In this document: positions 25,580 through 34,402 of the stretch, in pieces
How the letters are laid out: each line of letters starts with the position of its first letter
Position numbering within the stretch: position 1 is the stretch's first letter
Origin: an uncultured Eubacteriales bacterium
Lineage (GTDB): Bacteria > Bacillota > Clostridia > Lachnospirales > Lachnospiraceae
Reading direction: 5' to 3'
DNA length: 54,946 nt
Assembly: GCA_949289145.1 (NCBI GenBank)
Contig: CASEML010000103.1
Span: 1 to 54,946, forward strand
Program-made: the position numbers and the translations under genes
Notes under the pieces: generated by a model
What the model was told of the DNA's origin: nothing
Seen by the model: the letters and a program-made list of their open reading frames with translations, nothing else
Databases searched by the model: none

Positions 25580-26431
25580 ATGAAACAACATTCAACCGGA
25601 TTTCATCCGGCACAATTTCTTTTTCGCATTTTTCAAGGAGTTTTGATTGGCTTAGGCGCAGTTCTTCCCGGAATTTCCGGCGGAGTGCTTAGCGTTATTT
25701 TCGGAATTTATAAACCGATTATGGAATTGATTTCACATCCCTTCGCCAATTTTAAAACTCACGTACCAAAACTGATTCCAGTCATTATCGGTGGAATCAT
25801 CGGTTTCCTTGGAATAGCTAATCTTCTTGCATTCTTTCTGGAAAAATATCCTGCTCCATCCGTATGTCTGTTTATCGGACTGATTACGGGAATGCTGCCC
25901 TCTCTTTTTCGGGAAGCCGGTGAACAGGGTAGAACCAAAGGCTCATTTATTTCCTTGTTTGTATGTATGGCAGTAATCTTTTTAGTTCTCAATGTGCTGA
26001 ATATGTCTTCTGTAACCATTGTTCCAAATTTCTTCTGGTACGTATTCTGCGGCTTTTGCCTTGCACTCAGTATTATTGCTCCAGGTATGAGCTTTTCCAC
26101 ACTGCTTATGCCGCTGGGTCTTTATACGCCTTTTATTGATGGAATCGGACATTTGGATTTTTCTATTCTGATTCCAGGAGGAATCGGTGCTTTACTTACG
26201 ATCATTGCTCTTGCAAAAGCAGTCAATGCATTGTTTACCCATTATTATTCCATTGCCTTTCATGGTATTGTGGGAATTGTAATTGCAGCCACTGTCATGA
26301 TTATTCCTTTTTCCAGCTTTGCGGTGTCTGTGCAACAGGCTTTGATTAACATCGTATGTATCATTGTGGGCATTGTATGTGCATTGCTTTTGGATAAATT
26401 TAACAGCCGCGTAGATGTCAGTGCGGAATAA
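25580..26431 (+). CDS. DUF368 membrane protein, PopT-type polyprenyl-phosphate translocase
   Basis: 283 aa. The ATG at 25580 follows GGAGG (25570-25574); an ATG at 25565 lies upstream of that site and is not used. About eight hydrophobic helices carry the family motif GLGAVLPGISGGVLSVIFGIY (start near residue 27) and the repeat-like IIAPGMSFSTLLMPLGLY (about 160-177). DUF368 proteins (PopT) have been shown in other bacteria to recycle undecaprenyl phosphate from the outer to the inner membrane leaflet. That fits an organism with the large lipid-carrier-dependent polysaccharide operons seen here. Confidence 0.9.
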   Translation: MKQHSTGFHPAQFLFRIFQGVLIGLGAVLPGISGGVLSVIFGIYKPIMELISHPFANFKTHVPKLIPVIIGGIIGFLGIANLLAFFLEKYPAPSVCLFIGLITGMLPSLFREAGEQGRTKGSFISLFVCMAVIFLVLNVLNMSSVTIVPNFFWYVFCGFCLALSIIAPGMSFSTLLMPLGLYTPFIDGIGHLDFSILIPGGIGALLTIIALAKAVNALFTHYYSIAFHGIVGIVIAATVMIIPFSSFAVSVQQALINIVCIIVGIVCALLLDKFNSRVDVSAE

Positions 26432-26479
26432 AGATAAAAGAAACCTTGTAGCCGTTTAGACTTAACGATTATTTAAGAC

Positions 26480-26559
26480 GCCCCTAACCAATACCCATTC
26501 TGCTCAGAAAGGCAGAACATATAACAGCCTTTCTGAGCAGAACAGTATTGGTTAGGGGC
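26480..26559. repeat. 80-nt long hairpin element, copy 1
   Basis: Outer stem GCCCCTAACCAATAC (26480-26494) pairs with 26545-26559 over 15 bp. The inner stem TTCTGCTCAGAAAGGC (26498-26513) pairs with 26527-26542 over 16 bp. The loop is 13 nt. The plus strand continues CTATTTTTAG, so it can end transcription of the DUF368 gene. A related element at 50910-50988 keeps the stem through paired base changes. Flanking sequence is also partly shared by the two copies. Confidence 0.85.
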
Positions 26560-26598
26560 TATTTTTAGCAAAGATCAAATTTGAATGCCGCAAATTTT

Positions 26599-27111
26599 TT
26601 AGTCACTTCCAAACTCCTTAGGATATATTACAGTTCCTTTGATATCTGGTGCAGTTTCGCTTAGTTTAAACGCCATGTAATTCTCACTAGGCACATCAAA
26701 CGGCGGTTTTATGCCAAATATCTCCGCCGGTAAATAGCCTGTTCTTTGATAATATGCTTCACTTCCCAACACAATGGAATAATTATAACCTAATTCACTT
26801 GCTTTTTTATGCCCTTCCTTGACCAATGCCGTTCCTATACCTTTTCTTTGATATGCAGGCAACACAGAAAGAGGAGCTAATGCCAGTTCAATGTCATCTC
26901 CCACTTTCACTTGAGTAAACAAAATATGCCCTACGACTGTTCCATCTATTTCCGCCACCAAAGACAGTTCCGGAATAAATGCATCACTTTCTCTTAATGC
27001 ATTCACAAGCTTATGTTCATTACCATCACTGTGTTCTGCAGCAGAAAATGCTTTTTCTACTACGGAATAAATATTTTCATAGTCTTTTATTTCTTCTTTT
27101 CTTATTATCAT
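26599..27111 (-). CDS. GNAT family N-acetyltransferase
   Basis: 170 aa. LAPLSVLPAYQRKGIGTALVKEG (about 79-101) contains the acetyl-CoA pyrophosphate loop QRKGIG. The N-terminal IRKEEIKDYENIYSVVEKAF and the C-terminal LGSEAYYQRTGYLPAEIFGIKPPFDVP match the YhbS-like group of GNAT proteins. The substrate is unknown. The stop is 40 bp from the hairpin repeat at 26480-26559, which may separate it from the convergent DUF368 gene. Confidence 0.9.
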   Translation of the reverse strand: MIIRKEEIKDYENIYSVVEKAFSAAEHSDGNEHKLVNALRESDAFIPELSLVAEIDGTVVGHILFTQVKVGDDIELALAPLSVLPAYQRKGIGTALVKEGHKKASELGYNYSIVLGSEAYYQRTGYLPAEIFGIKPPFDVPSENYMAFKLSETAPDIKGTVIYPKEFGSD

Positions 27112-27152
27112 ATCAAAGATACCTCTATTATTTCTCGTTTTTATAATAACAC

Positions 27153-27200
27153 TATGAGCTGTTCTTGAAAAACAGGAAATTCAAATGCGAACAGCTCATA
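27153..27200. repeat. 48-bp palindromic copy of the TATGAGCTGTTCTT repeat
   Basis: TATGAGCTGTTC (27153-27164) and its exact inverse GAACAGCTCATA (27189-27200) enclose a spacer reading TTGAAAAACAGGAAATTC and AAATGC. The spacer resembles the flank of the hairpin element at 50.99 kb (GAAAACGGCAAGTCTGAATGCG). It lies between the GNAT and aldo/keto reductase genes, where it may also stop transcription. Confidence 0.7.
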
Positions 27201-27212
27201 ACTGATGCCTTT

Positions 27213-28052
27213 TTATACCATGGTCATAAACCACTCAACTGTCTTTGGGTCATAATGTGAGAAAAACAGGCTCTCTCCTCCATCCAAACCTTCAATTCTG
27301 GTCATTTCATCCTCTGTCAGTTTAAAGTCAAAAACGTTGAAATTTTCTTGCATCCTCTCTTTATGCGTAGACTTTGGTATTACGATCACATCGCTCTGAA
27401 GCAGGAACCGCAATGCTACCTGTGCTACTGATTTTCCATGCTTTGCACCGATTTCCTTTAAAACAGGATTATTAAAATAGTCATTCTTTCCTTCTGCAAA
27501 AGGTCCCCATGACTCAATCTGTATGCCATTCTTTTTCATATATTCTTTCGCAACCTTTTGTTGCTGAAACACATGGGTCTCTACCTGATTCACCGCCGGT
27601 TTAATTTCCGCAAAGTGACAAAGATCAAGAAATCTGTCCGGATAGAAGTTAGATACACCAATTGCTCTTACCTTACCTGCTTTGTAAGCTTCCTCCATAG
27701 CGCGATAAGTTCCATAATAATCACCAAACGGTTGGTGAATTAACAACAGGTCCATATAGGACGTCTGAAGTTTCTTTAATGATTCCTCAATGGAAGCTTT
27801 CGCTTTCTCATAACCCGCATTTGAAATCCACACCTTGGTAGTGATAAAAAATTCTTCTCTTGGCAATCCGCATTTCATCAAAGCACTTCCTACGCCCTCT
27901 TCATTTCCATAGGCTTGTGCAGTATCAATGCTTCTGTACCCTACATCAATGGCATCCAGCACACACCTCTCCGTTTCCTGAGGCGGTGTCTGGTACACAC
28001 TATATCCTAACATAGGCATCTTTACTCCGTTATTCAATGTTACATATTCCAT
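27213..28052 (-). CDS. Aldo/keto reductase (AKR5 type), paralogue of the one at 18.8 kb
   Basis: 279 aa, about 70% identical by eye to the protein at 18835-19677, with the same catalytic residues (Asp/Tyr in YRSIDTAQAYGNE, Lys in FITTKVWIS, His in LLLIHQP) and the same C-terminal GGESLFFSHYDPKTVEW. It is divergent from a LysR regulator, with a palindromic site in its promoter, so its control differs from the paralogue. AGGAGGACAAAAA precedes the ATG. Probable carbonyl-detoxifying reductase. Confidence 0.92.
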   Translation of the reverse strand: MEYVTLNNGVKMPMLGYSVYQTPPQETERCVLDAIDVGYRSIDTAQAYGNEEGVGSALMKCGLPREEFFITTKVWISNAGYEKAKASIEESLKKLQTSYMDLLLIHQPFGDYYGTYRAMEEAYKAGKVRAIGVSNFYPDRFLDLCHFAEIKPAVNQVETHVFQQQKVAKEYMKKNGIQIESWGPFAEGKNDYFNNPVLKEIGAKHGKSVAQVALRFLLQSDVIVIPKSTHKERMQENFNVFDFKLTEDEMTRIEGLDGGESLFFSHYDPKTVEWFMTMV

Positions 28053-28106
28053 TTTTTGTCCTCCTAATATTCAAATTCTTAAATCTATATTTATCTTGAT
28101 GATTTC

Positions 28107-28136
28107 ATTTTACATTCCTTTCAAAGAAATGTACAA
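28107..28136 (-). promoter_or_regulatory. Aldo/keto reductase promoter overlapping a LysR-type palindrome
   Basis: Minus strand TTGTAC (28136-28131), an 18-nt spacer and TAAAAT (28112-28107). Between and over these boxes lies a 23-bp near-perfect inverted repeat at 28111-28133, TACATT...AATGTA with CTTT/AAAG inside. This is a likely binding site for the divergently encoded LysR protein. Confidence 0.65.
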
Positions 28137-28192
28137 TAAGAATATAGAAATCTACCTTTCATAAAATGAATACTAAAATCTGGAGGATAATT

Positions 28193-29044
28193 ATGTTAGA
28201 TTTAAATGAATTAGAACAGCTTATTACTTTCGCAGATACAGGAACACTGTCCATGGCTGCGGAGAAACTTCATATTTCACAACCCACCATTACAAGAACC
28301 ATGCAGCATCTGGAAGAAACCTTTGGTGTCTCTTTATTTGCCAGAGGAAAAAATAAGATTGCCTTGAATGATACCGGCATAAAAGCAGTAGAACAAGCAA
28401 AGCAGCTTCTATCAGCAGCAGAAGACGCCCTGAAAAGGGTAAGGGAGTTTGACAAAAGTCTGCATACCATTACCGTCAGTTCCTGTGCTCCAGCCCCTTT
28501 ATGGTATGTCCTTCCGGCACTTTCTTCTGTCTATCCTGATATGACTATTGCCTCCTCCTTAAAGGAGATCTCTGCTATTCTGGAAGATATCTGCTCCGGC
28601 GCCTGCCAGTTGGGGATCCTTCCCATAGATGTGAAGCTTGACAATTATTTAAGTATTCCTTTTTTGGAGGAAAGCCTATCTATTTGTGTGCCTGCATCCC
28701 ATAATCTTGCAGGGAAATCTTCTGTGACTTTTTCTGAAATCAATGGGTTTAACTTCCTTCTCAGATCAGAAATCGGGTTTTGGGATGAAATGTGTCGTGT
28801 TCAGATGCCATCCTCTAAATTTTTAGTGCAGACAGATAAATTTGCGTTTGATGAATTAATCAGGGAATCTTCCTTGCCATGCTTTACCACCAATCTGGCT
28901 GATGATTATAAAAATCTGCTTGCAGACAGAGTAACAATCCCCATTACTGACCCTGAAGCAAATGTTACCTATTTCATGATCTGCCATTCAGATGATAAAG
29001 CATATACAGATATGATAAACCATATACAGAGAAGATTAAGATAA
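28193..29044 (+). CDS. LysR family transcriptional regulator
   Basis: 283 aa. The ATG at 28193 has GGAGG just upstream; an in-frame ATG at 28166 is before that site. The N-terminal helix-turn-helix begins LEQLITFADTGTLSMAAEKLHIS, followed by QPTITRTMQHLEETFGVSLF. The effector domain starts near residue 88 (HTITVSSCAPAPLWY). It is divergent from the aldo/keto reductase gene, whose promoter holds a palindrome, so regulation of that gene is likely. Its 3' end overlaps the convergent SDR gene by 9 bp. Confidence 0.92.
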   Translation: MLDLNELEQLITFADTGTLSMAAEKLHISQPTITRTMQHLEETFGVSLFARGKNKIALNDTGIKAVEQAKQLLSAAEDALKRVREFDKSLHTITVSSCAPAPLWYVLPALSSVYPDMTIASSLKEISAILEDICSGACQLGILPIDVKLDNYLSIPFLEESLSICVPASHNLAGKSSVTFSEINGFNFLLRSEIGFWDEMCRVQMPSSKFLVQTDKFAFDELIRESSLPCFTTNLADDYKNLLADRVTIPITDPEANVTYFMICHSDDKAYTDMINHIQRRLR

Positions 29045-29941
29045 TAGGCATTTTTTCTTTACCCATTCCTCGAATTTCATAGGGTACGTGATTCCTGCCG
29101 CCCCATCCAATTTGTCGGAATTAAATACCGTGTCGCCGGATTCTATTTTCAAGGCTGTTTCCGGCCATTCCACATAGGACACTCCCACATGGTAATGCTT
29201 TGCAATTAGCTTTGCCATTTCATCTAAGCTATAATCTTCTCCACCAATATTGTATATATCATTAGCTAAAGCTTTCGATTCTGCTCCCTGAATCATGGCA
29301 TTACACAAATCTTCCATATAAGTCAGAGTTCTGCGCTGGGAACCATCACCATATAAACTGATGTTTTCTCCTTTTTCTGCCTTGCTTAAGAAAAATTCTG
29401 CTGTTCCATAGGATTTAGCTCCCGGAATAATGGTTCCGTAAGGGACGCAGATACGAAAAATACGATAGGAAATTCCATACACATTTTCATACATTTTTAA
29501 ATACTGCTCACAGCTGTATTTATTAGCTGCATATATGGTTTTAAATTCTTTTTCAGCATCTTCCTTTAGTTTTCCAGGCCTTCCTTTGTATACAAGTCGG
29601 GTGGATGGGAAGATGATTTTTGCCTTGGAATTTTGCTGTCTGCATGCATTTAGTACATTTAACAGTGCACGTTCATTTACATCGATAAAATTATTATATT
29701 CATCAAATCCCTGCACACTTCCTGTTCTTCCCACAAACATATATACAATATCACAGGAAAACTCAAGACAGTTTACTGCTTCTGCATCTAATATATTCAA
29801 GGAGCGGTATCCGTCTATGCCGTCCTTATGTTCATTTTCCCTGTCATATAGATCTAGCTGATATTTTTCCGGGGTCCTTAACAGCACCTGAGCTATATTT
29901 CTGGCAATATAGCTGTTAGCACCTAAAATCATTATTTTCAT
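29036..29941 (-). CDS. NAD-dependent epimerase/dehydratase family protein, probable dTDP-4-keto-2,6-dideoxyhexose 4-ketoreductase
   Basis: 301 aa extended SDR. The N-terminal GANSYIA (7-13) is a variant of GxxGxxG with Ala in the last position. The catalytic Tyr-Lys pair is in YAANKYSCEQ (about 138-147), with the Ser/Thr of FPSTRLVY before it. GDGSQRRTLTYMEDLCNAM is the usual sugar-nucleotide SDR C-terminal motif. It is the last of three genes after a 2,3-dehydratase and a Gfo/Idh/MocA reductase, where 2,6-dideoxysugar pathways place a 4-ketoreductase. That specific role is inferred from context. Confidence 0.8.
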   Translation of the reverse strand: MKIMILGANSYIARNIAQVLLRTPEKYQLDLYDRENEHKDGIDGYRSLNILDAEAVNCLEFSCDIVYMFVGRTGSVQGFDEYNNFIDVNERALLNVLNACRQQNSKAKIIFPSTRLVYKGRPGKLKEDAEKEFKTIYAANKYSCEQYLKMYENVYGISYRIFRICVPYGTIIPGAKSYGTAEFFLSKAEKGENISLYGDGSQRRTLTYMEDLCNAMIQGAESKALANDIYNIGGEDYSLDEMAKLIAKHYHVGVSYVEWPETALKIESGDTVFNSDKLDGAAGITYPMKFEEWVKKKCLLS

Positions 29942-29984
29942 ATTTTCCTCTTTTCTTTGCTTATTTCATAGTGCTGTACGCTTA

Positions 29985-31007
29985 TCACTTCGATAACTCC
30001 ATAAACTCCTCCAACAGTTCCGCCTGCCTTTCTATTACCTTGTAATTTTCTTCCCTTTCTTCTTTCTGTCTCACACAGTCCCGAAATTTTAAAATAGACT
30101 TCTTAAAGGTATCATCTGCCGGAAGTTCCTTCACCTGCTCTCCCTCTGCTGTCTTAATGGTCATGCTGGGGACGAAACCTGCCGGGGCAGTCAGTATTCT
30201 GCCGGTAAATATACTTCCCTTACTTCCCCACACTTCTAAATCGCACTTATATCCATTATCCATGCCAAAAGAAATCTGAACAGTATCTCCCTTTTCATTT
30301 TCCATCACCGCACTGCCATATAAATCCACGTTAAATTCTTCCGTATAATTTCTTTTAGCATAAACCACTTTTGCCTTATCCCCCAATAACATGGCACCCA
30401 ATTTCAGCGTGTAGCCGCCGCAGTCTAAAATTGCGCCGCCGCCAAGGGCTTTATTGTATCGAAAGTCCCCCGCTGCCCTTCTTGGAAAACCAAAGGAAAC
30501 CCGGTACAATCTTACATCACCGATACCTCCCCTCTCTATTTCCTCTTTGATAGCAGAAAGCTGATCATGAAAAACAAACATGTAATTTTCATGAAGTGCA
30601 AGATTCTTTTCCTTTGCTGCTGCAATCAAATCCATTGCTTCTTTTTTACATGGGGTGAAAGGCTTCTCCAGAAAAACGTGTTTTCCGTAGGATAAGGCTT
30701 TCTTCGCCCACTGATAATGAAGTGCCGGCGGAAGGGGCAGATAAACTGCATCGATCTGTTCTGAAGCTAACATTGCTTCATAACCTTCGAAAATTTCCCC
30801 TCCATAATTTTTCCGAAATTCTTCTGCTTTTTCCCGCTCTTTACCTAATATAGCTGCTGCCTTTTCCTCTGAGACTTGCTCTTGAAACCATTCCTCTTTG
30901 GTGGCAACGGCTACTCCTCCATAGGAAAATTCCGGGGTTTCTTTTAGCGCCGGAAGAAAACGTCTGTATGCAATTTCTGACGGACATATTATTCCAATAC
31001 GAATCAT
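29985..31007 (-). CDS. Gfo/Idh/MocA family oxidoreductase, probable NDP-sugar 3-ketoreductase
   Basis: 340 aa. An N-terminal Rossmann domain ends in the family motif GKHVFLEKPFTPCKKEA (about 108-124), where the EKP lysine is catalytic. The C-terminal alpha/beta domain has GGGAILDCGGYTLKLGAMLLG (about 188-208). Homologues beside 2,3-dehydratases (TylC1, UrdT type) reduce the 3-keto group of dTDP-3,4-diketo-2,6-dideoxyglucose. It is 4 bp downstream of just such a dehydratase gene, which supports that role. Confidence 0.85.
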   Translation of the reverse strand: MIRIGIICPSEIAYRRFLPALKETPEFSYGGVAVATKEEWFQEQVSEEKAAAILGKEREKAEEFRKNYGGEIFEGYEAMLASEQIDAVYLPLPPALHYQWAKKALSYGKHVFLEKPFTPCKKEAMDLIAAAKEKNLALHENYMFVFHDQLSAIKEEIERGGIGDVRLYRVSFGFPRRAAGDFRYNKALGGGAILDCGGYTLKLGAMLLGDKAKVVYAKRNYTEEFNVDLYGSAVMENEKGDTVQISFGMDNGYKCDLEVWGSKGSIFTGRILTAPAGFVPSMTIKTAEGEQVKELPADDTFKKSILKFRDCVRQKEEREENYKVIERQAELLEEFMELSK

Positions 31008-31011
31008 ATTA

Positions 31012-32403
31012 CTATACCTCCAATAATGATAATAAATTTCTAAGCTGGATATTCAAACAATTATTCACCTGCACCAGATAATTCAGGGAACTGTAATTTA
31101 CCCAAAAATATCCTTCCGGCAGTACTCCAAATCTCTCTTTATCCACTTCCATAATCACGTTTCGGTTCTGTTCATGGTAAAAACGTCCGCCTTCCTCAGA
31201 AAGCATCACATCTAACAGGATTCCTTTTCTTATTTTTAAGTTTTTCTCAAATATCTGTTCTACCAAGTCCCTGTTTTTCGTCTTTTCAATGGGTTCTTTC
31301 TGTATGCTGGGTCCCAGCTCTATCTTATCAAAAGAACCAATTTCTGGTCGGGCACACACCAAAAATTTGCGTATCCCATCCTCCACACAAGTGATCAACC
31401 CAAACACAGCCTGTCCGATGGCTTTAAACAATGGCTGCGTCCATTCCTGCACTTCTCTGCCAGAAATGGCAATATCATAAAAACACACTTTAAAGTTTGC
31501 TTCTTTTCTGCAGGTGACACCTCTTTCATCCACCTGCCAGTCCACCAGTTCATTTAAAGGGACCGCTTTTGTTTTCACTTCATGGAACATTTTGTAATTA
31601 TTCATATACTGATAAACATCTGCCAGATCACCTATCATATCAGTACAGAAAATGGACCGAAAGAAAGCTTCGTCACAAAAACATTCCTTCAATTCCATTA
31701 AATCAGCTTCACTATACTTACTGGTAACAAAAGGAATTCCTGATAAAACGGTACGGGTATCCATATTTACCAGGTTATCAATTTTCATTAATTCCTTAAT
31801 CTGCCCCAGGGTCAGCCATTTATAATTAGCGTACACTTCTATATCGTCCTCAATCAGCATGATCATGTTCCTGTTACGCTTCTTATAAAATCTGGCAGAC
31901 TGCTCTGACTGTATCTGATCATAAATCACCTGATATTTGCCGGAATTTTCAAAATATTCAAAATACGTGGGCAGCTTGCCTCCGTGTGCTCTGGTAAAGT
32001 TGCTTTTTGTTGCCTGAATGGTAGGCGATATCTGGACACAATTTACGTTTCCCGGCTCAATTTTCGCCTGCATCAAGAAATTCAATTCCCCCTCTATTAT
32101 TTTGCAGATAATTCCCAAATAACCAATTTCCGGCTGAATAATTACCGGCTGCTCACACACAAACTTGTCATCCACAAAATTTCTCATGCCTGTTACAGAA
32201 AAGAAACTGCGCTTGCGGTTTAGGATCTCCCCATTATAGTCATCATAAAACCAAAAGGTGCTGTCGGAGATATTACATTCCCTGATATCCACATAAGTTT
32301 CTTTATTCAGCTTTTGTATCCACTCAATCACCTCCTCTGTGGAATTTACATTTCCCTCTGAATTTTTCCATGACCTTACTATGCTCTTTATAATTTCTTT
32401 CAT
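31012..32403 (-). CDS. NDP-hexose 2,3-dehydratase (EvaA/TylX3 family)
   Basis: 463 aa. The ATG at 32403 is used (AAGGA 6 nt upstream); an earlier in-frame ATG overlaps the GT2 gene. The protein is an internal duplication. The first half has QPVIIQPEIGYLGIICK and FLMQAKIEPGNVNCVQISPT followed by IQATKSN (about 86-140); the second has QPLFKAIGQAVFGLI and FLVCARPEIGSFDKIELGPS with IQKEP. This is the pattern of EvaA, which removes water from C2-C3 of dTDP-4-keto-6-deoxyglucose to start 2-deoxygenation. It is well known in antibiotic clusters and unusual in a Clostridial wall-polysaccharide operon. Confidence 0.9.
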   Translation of the reverse strand: MKEIIKSIVRSWKNSEGNVNSTEEVIEWIQKLNKETYVDIRECNISDSTFWFYDDYNGEILNRKRSFFSVTGMRNFVDDKFVCEQPVIIQPEIGYLGIICKIIEGELNFLMQAKIEPGNVNCVQISPTIQATKSNFTRAHGGKLPTYFEYFENSGKYQVIYDQIQSEQSARFYKKRNRNMIMLIEDDIEVYANYKWLTLGQIKELMKIDNLVNMDTRTVLSGIPFVTSKYSEADLMELKECFCDEAFFRSIFCTDMIGDLADVYQYMNNYKMFHEVKTKAVPLNELVDWQVDERGVTCRKEANFKVCFYDIAISGREVQEWTQPLFKAIGQAVFGLITCVEDGIRKFLVCARPEIGSFDKIELGPSIQKEPIEKTKNRDLVEQIFEKNLKIRKGILLDVMLSEEGGRFYHEQNRNVIMEVDKERFGVLPEGYFWVNYSSLNYLVQVNNCLNIQLRNLLSLLEV

Positions 32404-32405
32404 AT

Positions 32406-33368
32406 CTATTCCTTTTCTCTGCCACATACCATATCATGTTCTGTAATATTTAATTGCTCCCCAATTACAAACTGCGGAGAAGCATTAATACAGATATAAA
32501 TACGTCCCACATATTCGCCTACCAGTCCAATCATTACCATCAGCATACCCCCAATAAATAAAAGAACTGCCATAAGGGAACTGTAACCGGGAACCAGTTC
32601 AGGATTCATCAGTTTTTTCACAATGGTAAAAATAATGAAAATCACACCTACAATGGAAGTACACACACCCACCCCCGTTGCCATCCGCAGAGGCTTTACA
32701 GAAAATGCGGTAAATCCATTCAGCCATAAGTTAATCAACTTTGCAAAGGTGTAGCCTGATTTTCCTTCCGCCCGTTCCTTATGGTTGATTTCCACATTTA
32801 CAATGTTCTTGGTAGTACGAAGCACCAGCCCCCATATATATGGGTATGGATTCTGATATTTTGTAATTTCCTCAATAATATAACGCTTTGCCACAAAATA
32901 ACTGGTCAAATGCACATCCTTTGGTTTTTCAATCATCATCTCCAACATTTTATTGTTCATTAATGTACCAAACTTCCGGAAAATACTATCCTTTCGTTCT
33001 GCATAATAGCCATAAGCCACATCATATCCTTCTTTTACCTTATCTACCAGCTTAAATACCTCTTCTGCCGGTGTCTGTCCATCATCATCCAATGTTGCAA
33101 TGAAATCTCCAGTGACAAAAGTATAGCCTGCCATCAATGCAGAATGTTGTCCAAAATTTTTTGCAAGATGAATGGCACGGATATGAGAATCTTTTTCACA
33201 AAGTTTTGTGATTACCTTCCACACATTATCAGGAGAGCAATCATTTACCAGAAGTATTTCATAATCATATTCTGCTCGGGTATGCATGACCTGCTTAATC
33301 TGTTCTGTAACATTTGCAATTGTATGTTCTGAGCCATAACATGGTATGACAAAAGATATTTTTTCCAT
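32406..33368 (-). CDS. GtrB/ArnC-like polyprenyl-phosphate glycosyltransferase
   Basis: 320 aa. The GT2 domain begins FVIPCYGSEHTI, with VNDCSPDNVW (42-51), HLAKNFGQHSALMAGY (69-84) and TLDDDGQTP (91-99), where DDD binds metal. Two C-terminal membrane helices (about 230-300) end the protein. The layout matches enzymes that make an undecaprenyl-phosphate sugar. It is immediately upstream of the 2,6-dideoxysugar genes, so the dideoxysugar may be loaded onto the lipid carrier here; that link is inference. Confidence 0.9.
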   Translation of the reverse strand: MEKISFVIPCYGSEHTIANVTEQIKQVMHTRAEYDYEILLVNDCSPDNVWKVITKLCEKDSHIRAIHLAKNFGQHSALMAGYTFVTGDFIATLDDDGQTPAEEVFKLVDKVKEGYDVAYGYYAERKDSIFRKFGTLMNNKMLEMMIEKPKDVHLTSYFVAKRYIIEEITKYQNPYPYIWGLVLRTTKNIVNVEINHKERAEGKSGYTFAKLINLWLNGFTAFSVKPLRMATGVGVCTSIVGVIFIIFTIVKKLMNPELVPGYSSLMAVLLFIGGMLMVMIGLVGEYVGRIYICINASPQFVIGEQLNITEHDMVCGREKE

Positions 33369-33370
33369 AG

Positions 33371-34402
33371 CTATTCCTTTCTTAATAAGGGTATAAAGTC
33401 ACGAATTTTTATTACCATGATTGGAATTACCATTCCAAATATTATAATCACTACTTTGGAAATCCATAAATCTGCAGGAATATGTAATATTCCCCAGACG
33501 GTTTGTAATAGTGCAAACACAAATAAATGCAGACACAGGATATCCATGGTATTTACTCCTATTATCATAAGCACTTTCCCTAAGAAATGCAAATATTTTT
33601 CTATAAAAAAGGAAAACATGATACACAGGAAAGTTCCTAAAAATGAGCTGATTAAAAACAGCACCATACTTTTTCCGTAATTTCCTATAGATATATTACC
33701 TGAGCCGTTACACACTGTAATGACCACAAACAAGAATGCTGCCATAGGCATCAGCCAAAGTTTTTTTCTTGTGTAAGCTACATAATCTATGCCTGCAAGC
33801 TTTTCTCCTGCGTAAAGCAACGGTATCATGGTAAAAGCCGTATCTATGCTCCAGGGCAGAAGAACAGGCACCATATAATGATATAACATGGCGAAAGCAA
33901 AGACCGCCAATACACCCCATATCTTTTTTTCACCCAAGAAATCACTTAATATAAAATACACCACAAGACTAATAAATAATGCCGGTAAAAACCACAGCGG
34001 TGCGTTCATAATCTCCATCAGGTATACCTTATTCTCCCTATTGGGAAAAACATAGGTTCTTGCATATAGACAGCCTGCCAGTTTTTTTGCAAAATCTGAT
34101 AAATCAAAAGCTCCTGCTGCCACGGAACGCAGACTATACCATGCCAAATAAAACAAACTGTAAATTCCATAAGGAAGTAATAAACGTTTTGCCTTTTTAG
34201 CAGTAAAACCACGCAGTGTTTCCCCTTCTCTTTTACGAAACGTCATTCCCGATATCATAAAAAATTCAGAAACAAAAAATACACCTAAAAACTGGTTCGC
34301 CCTGCCTAAGGACAATTCCATATGATTGATTAAAACAATAATGATACCGATTGCCTTGGCAATATCCAAATATCCTTTTCTGGTTTTGTTAATTCTCTCC
34401 AT
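33371..34402 (-). CDS. Acyltransferase 3 family membrane protein (small O-acetyltransferase type)
   Basis: 343 aa. The ATG at 34402 follows GAGGA by 8 nt and overlaps the stop of the preceding acyltransferase gene. About ten helices; the opening YLDIAKAIGIIIVLINHME has the conserved His near residue 28. FVSEFFMISGMTFRKR follows (about 45-60). The protein resembles the NodX/Wzy-linked type seen in capsule loci. It may acetylate a sugar of this polymer. It follows another acyltransferase 3 gene, so two sites may be modified. Confidence 0.87.
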   Translation of the reverse strand: MERINKTRKGYLDIAKAIGIIIVLINHMELSLGRANQFLGVFFVSEFFMISGMTFRKREGETLRGFTAKKAKRLLLPYGIYSLFYLAWYSLRSVAAGAFDLSDFAKKLAGCLYARTYVFPNRENKVYLMEIMNAPLWFLPALFISLVVYFILSDFLGEKKIWGVLAVFAFAMLYHYMVPVLLPWSIDTAFTMIPLLYAGEKLAGIDYVAYTRKKLWLMPMAAFLFVVITVCNGSGNISIGNYGKSMVLFLISSFLGTFLCIMFSFFIEKYLHFLGKVLMIIGVNTMDILCLHLFVFALLQTVWGILHIPADLWISKVVIIIFGMVIPIMVIKIRDFIPLLRKE

